Source of the DNA: DASYAN01 sp963727755
GTDB taxonomy: Bacteria > Chloroflexota > Ktedonobacteria > Ktedonobacterales > Ktedonobacteraceae
Reading direction: 5' to 3'
Assembly (NCBI GenBank): GCA_963727755.1
Contig: CAVSHN010000020.1
Span: 62,001 to 126,000 of the forward strand
Length of the DNA: 64,000 nucleotides
Each line of letters begins with the position of its first letter. Within the stretch, counting starts at the first letter, position 1. The position numbers and the translations under genes are program-made. The notes beneath the pieces were generated by a model. That model searched no databases, had not been told where the DNA came from, and saw nothing but the letters and a program-made list of their open reading frames with translations. Below are positions 62,057 to 64,000 of the stretch, one piece after another.

Positions 62057-62779
62057 TCACCAAGTAGTGAGATTGTGAGCCTTTTGAGGTCCTCCTAAAG
62101 ACAGATTGCGCTCGGGAAGCCTATATTTTCCCTCATGTGTTCGTTCTCTTGCCTTCTGGAGTATGATGTCATCTTTAGCATCAGCCTTAATGTCCTGTTT
62201 TACCTCTGGCTTTTGAGTAGCCTCTATATCCTGTTTTACCTCTGGCTTTTGAGTAGCCTCTATATCCTGGTTCCTCAGCTCTTTAGTGAACTTAGGTGGA
62301 AGGCCAAGTCCCAACGCTTTGGCTCTACGCTGGGAATCCATCTCCTCCAGTTCTCCAGTGACATTCCCCTCTATATCTTTAATATTGGTCTCTGATGGTA
62401 ATTCAATTCCGTGCCTATCGGTCAAGTTCTTCACTCCAGGCCTGTTTATAAGGCGAACCCATTGTTGTCGCGCCCATTCAGGGGAGCCAAGTATAGGAGT
62501 TGGGGCATCTTCAGGATTACATGCGGGAGTACCTTCAGATTTACCTGTGGGAGTACCTTCAGGGTTACCTGCCTTAGCACTATCACTATTTGGTATCTTC
62601 TCAATATCTTGGGGTAACATAGCCTGAGAGCCTGGGTTATCGGGTAAAGAAGGCGCTTCTGGCCTAAGTTTATCTGGACGATCTTTTTTTTTCACCCCTA
62701 ATTTTTGAGACGATACTTTATTAGGATTCAGCTCCTGCTTTAGATTGAAATCATTTGAGTGTCGACTAATATCACCCAT
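62057..62779 (-). CDS. Hypothetical polar protein with short repeats
   Basis: A 240-residue intact frame from ATG 62779. It has no hydrophobic segment and is rich in Pro, Lys, Glu and Asp. It has a Pro/Gly repeat region ('NPEGTPTGKSEGTPACNPED', residues about 72-92), a middle segment 'SPEWARQQWVRLINRPGV' that looks ordered, and a 12-residue repeat 'DIEATQKPEVKQ' in two full copies and one partial. I do not recognise a family. A largely disordered protein is the simplest reading. No co-directional neighbour indicates a role; the small inverted-repeat element at 62,811-62,963 lies just upstream of its start and may affect its promoter. Confidence 0.55.
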   Translation of the reverse strand: MGDISRHSNDFNLKQELNPNKVSSQKLGVKKKDRPDKLRPEAPSLPDNPGSQAMLPQDIEKIPNSDSAKAGNPEGTPTGKSEGTPACNPEDAPTPILGSPEWARQQWVRLINRPGVKNLTDRHGIELPSETNIKDIEGNVTGELEEMDSQRRAKALGLGLPPKFTKELRNQDIEATQKPEVKQDIEATQKPEVKQDIKADAKDDIILQKARERTHEGKYRLPERNLSLGGPQKAHNLTTW

Positions 62780-62810
62780 CTTAGTTTGTTTTCCTTTTAT
62801 TATTGACTGT

Positions 62811-62963
62811 TTGTAACTATTCAGGTACCTTTGAGAAGCCAGTCTACAAGCAGCTTCGGCGTTGCAATAGCGTTACATTGACCATCAATATATGATGGAA
62901 TATTCCCTCTCATCCAGCTTGGGAGACCGAATGAAAAATTCTAGTGCGCCTGAATAGTTACAA
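62811..62963. mobile_element. 153-bp inverted-repeat element (MITE-like)
   Basis: Perfect 15-base terminal inverted repeats (TTGTAACTATTCAGG and its complement) bound 153 bases with no coding capacity. A palindrome CCATCA-atata-TGATGG lies inside at 62,882-62,898. Similar GTAACTATTCAGG ends occur on autonomous transposons, which may mobilise it. Confidence 0.55.
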
Positions 62964-63131
62964 TCTTTGACTGTTTAATAATAACCTAAATGGTCCTAAT
63001 TAGTAGGGGATATATAAGCTTGACAGTTATTCATACAAGCTCACACTATCAAAATGGCTTCCTGCCATCTTCTCTATTAATCATACCAGGAGATGGATGC
63101 TTTGTACACGACAACTGCTAGACAACTTGAC
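62964..63131. other. Short non-coding stretch between the element and the TPR gene end
   Basis: About 170 AT-rich bases, with no gene or clear signal recognised. With the element before it and the 62,780-62,810 spacer, it makes up the gap between the hypothetical gene and the next minus-strand gene. Confidence 0.3.
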
Positions 63132-64000
63132 CTATTTAGCCAGAGATTGGAGCCAGTTCCTAATTTCGTTGGCTTTGCTATGGCCTAATGCTTCAAATCT
63201 CTTCATGCTATCCATGCCTAGCCGATGAGCCTTGACGAAGTCTCCGCGTAGTGCTGCAATTTGAGCCAGTCCATGCTCAGACTGTGCAATCAAGTAGGGA
63301 TCTTGCCCTGGACTGTTTGTGAGGGTAAGGACTTCTTTAAAGGCGGCGGCAGCGGCATCTAATTGCTGATATTTGAGGTGAATGTCTCCCCAGTCTCTCA
63401 AGATGGCGCTGATAAGCCATGGTGAGCCCAGTTGACGAGCTACTTCGATACCTTCCTGGAAACAGGCATTGGCCCTGTCATAGTCTCCCTGCTGTCCGAT
63501 AGCGCCTCCGAATTCATTAGCAAGAAAGGTAAGCTATCTCGATCTTCCAACTCACGGGCCAGATTTACCCCTTCTTGCAAGTACTGCTCTGCCCGAACAT
63601 AATCCCCTTGTCCTGTTAAGGGGGCTCCTAGATTGGCCAAGAGGCGACAGAATCTGAGCGCGGTGCCCGATCTGGCGTGCGATGGCTAATCCTTCCTCAA
63701 AGTAGGCTTGAGCTTGTTCATCTTGTCCTCGATAATAGGCAATTGCTCCTAGTTGGGTCAGCAGGTGAGTCAGATGTTCGTGGTGCCCTTGTTGATGGGC
63801 CAATATTAGTCCTTCCTGGCAATACTGTTCAGCTTGGTCATAGTTGCCCTGTTCCCGTGTGCTCGCTCCCAGAAATGCCAATAGACGACTGACAAGTTCC
63901 TGATGCTCGTTTTGCCAAGCCTGAGCTAGCCCTTCTTGATAGAATGCATCGGCCCGCTCGTAGTTTCCCTGAGCTTGGGCTACTCTGCCGAGGTCACCGA
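63132..64000 (-). CDS. C-terminal TPR part of an AfsR/NB-ARC-like regulator (5' end outside window), frameshifted
   Basis: Minus-strand fragments (beyond 64000-63552, 63640-63440, 63401-63132) read as continuous 40-residue TPRs: 'QGNYDQAEQYCQEGLILAHQ', 'LGAIAYYRGQDEQAQAYFEE', and a final 'HLKYQQLDAAAAAFKEVLTL' ending 'NEIRNWLQSLAK'. Repeats of the form 'GNYERA..YLQEGL.LAR..G' are typical of the C-terminal TPR domain of large NB-ARC or LuxR/SARP-type regulators in Ktedonobacteria and Actinobacteria. At least two frame changes (near 63,500 and 63,650) break the frame. The NTPase and DNA-binding parts, if any, lie beyond the window edge. Confidence 0.65.

Overview
The window most likely comes from a large, mobile-element-rich genome of the Ktedonobacteria (Chloroflexota). 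This is inferred from gene style: giant kinase-TPR fusions, XRE-TPR and AfsR-like TPR regulators, IS1182 and IS200/IS605-type elements, and a Chloroflexi-like mix of housekeeping genes. No marker gene settles the taxonomy.

Region 1 (1-20,000) is a defence island. It holds the C-terminal PIWI part of a prokaryotic Argonaute with a substituted catalytic site. It also holds a three-gene DISARM/Druantia-like system on the minus strand: a giant DEAH helicase with a C-terminal DUF1998, then a SNF2 helicase overlapping it by ATGA, then a PglX-like adenine methyltransferase. A small membrane-protein gene sits divergently between the last two. An IS1182-family element (14,573-16,472) separates this system from a McrB/McrC-like type IV restriction pair. 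A nested inverted-repeat element (19,679-20,033) closes the region.

Region 2 (20,200-25,500) is an integrative-element remnant. It has an excisionase-like gene, a tyrosine integrase, a tRNA 3'-end fragment that could be the attachment site, five (perhaps six) often degenerate tRNAs on the minus strand, a tRNA-Leu-like sequence whose 3' half precedes its 5' half, an XRE-TPR regulator, and hairpins of a decayed IS200/IS605-type element.

Region 3 (25,600-32,600) carries an orphan antitoxin-like regulator and an autoregulated-looking ribbon-helix-helix/TnpB pair placed directly upstream of aroC. Then follow a class B penicillin-binding protein, a fur-family gene with a small upstream ORF, and an Rpn-like nuclease gene.

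Region 4 (32,500-61,970) is an array of very large paralogous genes: units A (33,602), B (39,776), D (50,847) and E (55,101) share a leader, a conserved N-terminus, a kinase domain and long TPR arrays. Unit C (43,807) has a different helical-repeat N-terminus. A and E keep the kinase catalytic motifs; B and D have lost them, which suggests active kinases paired with pseudokinase relatives. mnmE and a secreted glycoside-hydrolase-like gene interrupt the array. The last 2 kb hold an unrecognised minus-strand gene, a 153-bp inverted-repeat element, and the end of another TPR gene.

An overriding feature is that nearly every long gene, including housekeeping mnmE, is broken by one or more single-base shifts, almost all in the +1 direction. 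I read these mainly as insertion-type consensus errors rather than decay, so broken genes are annotated at full span.
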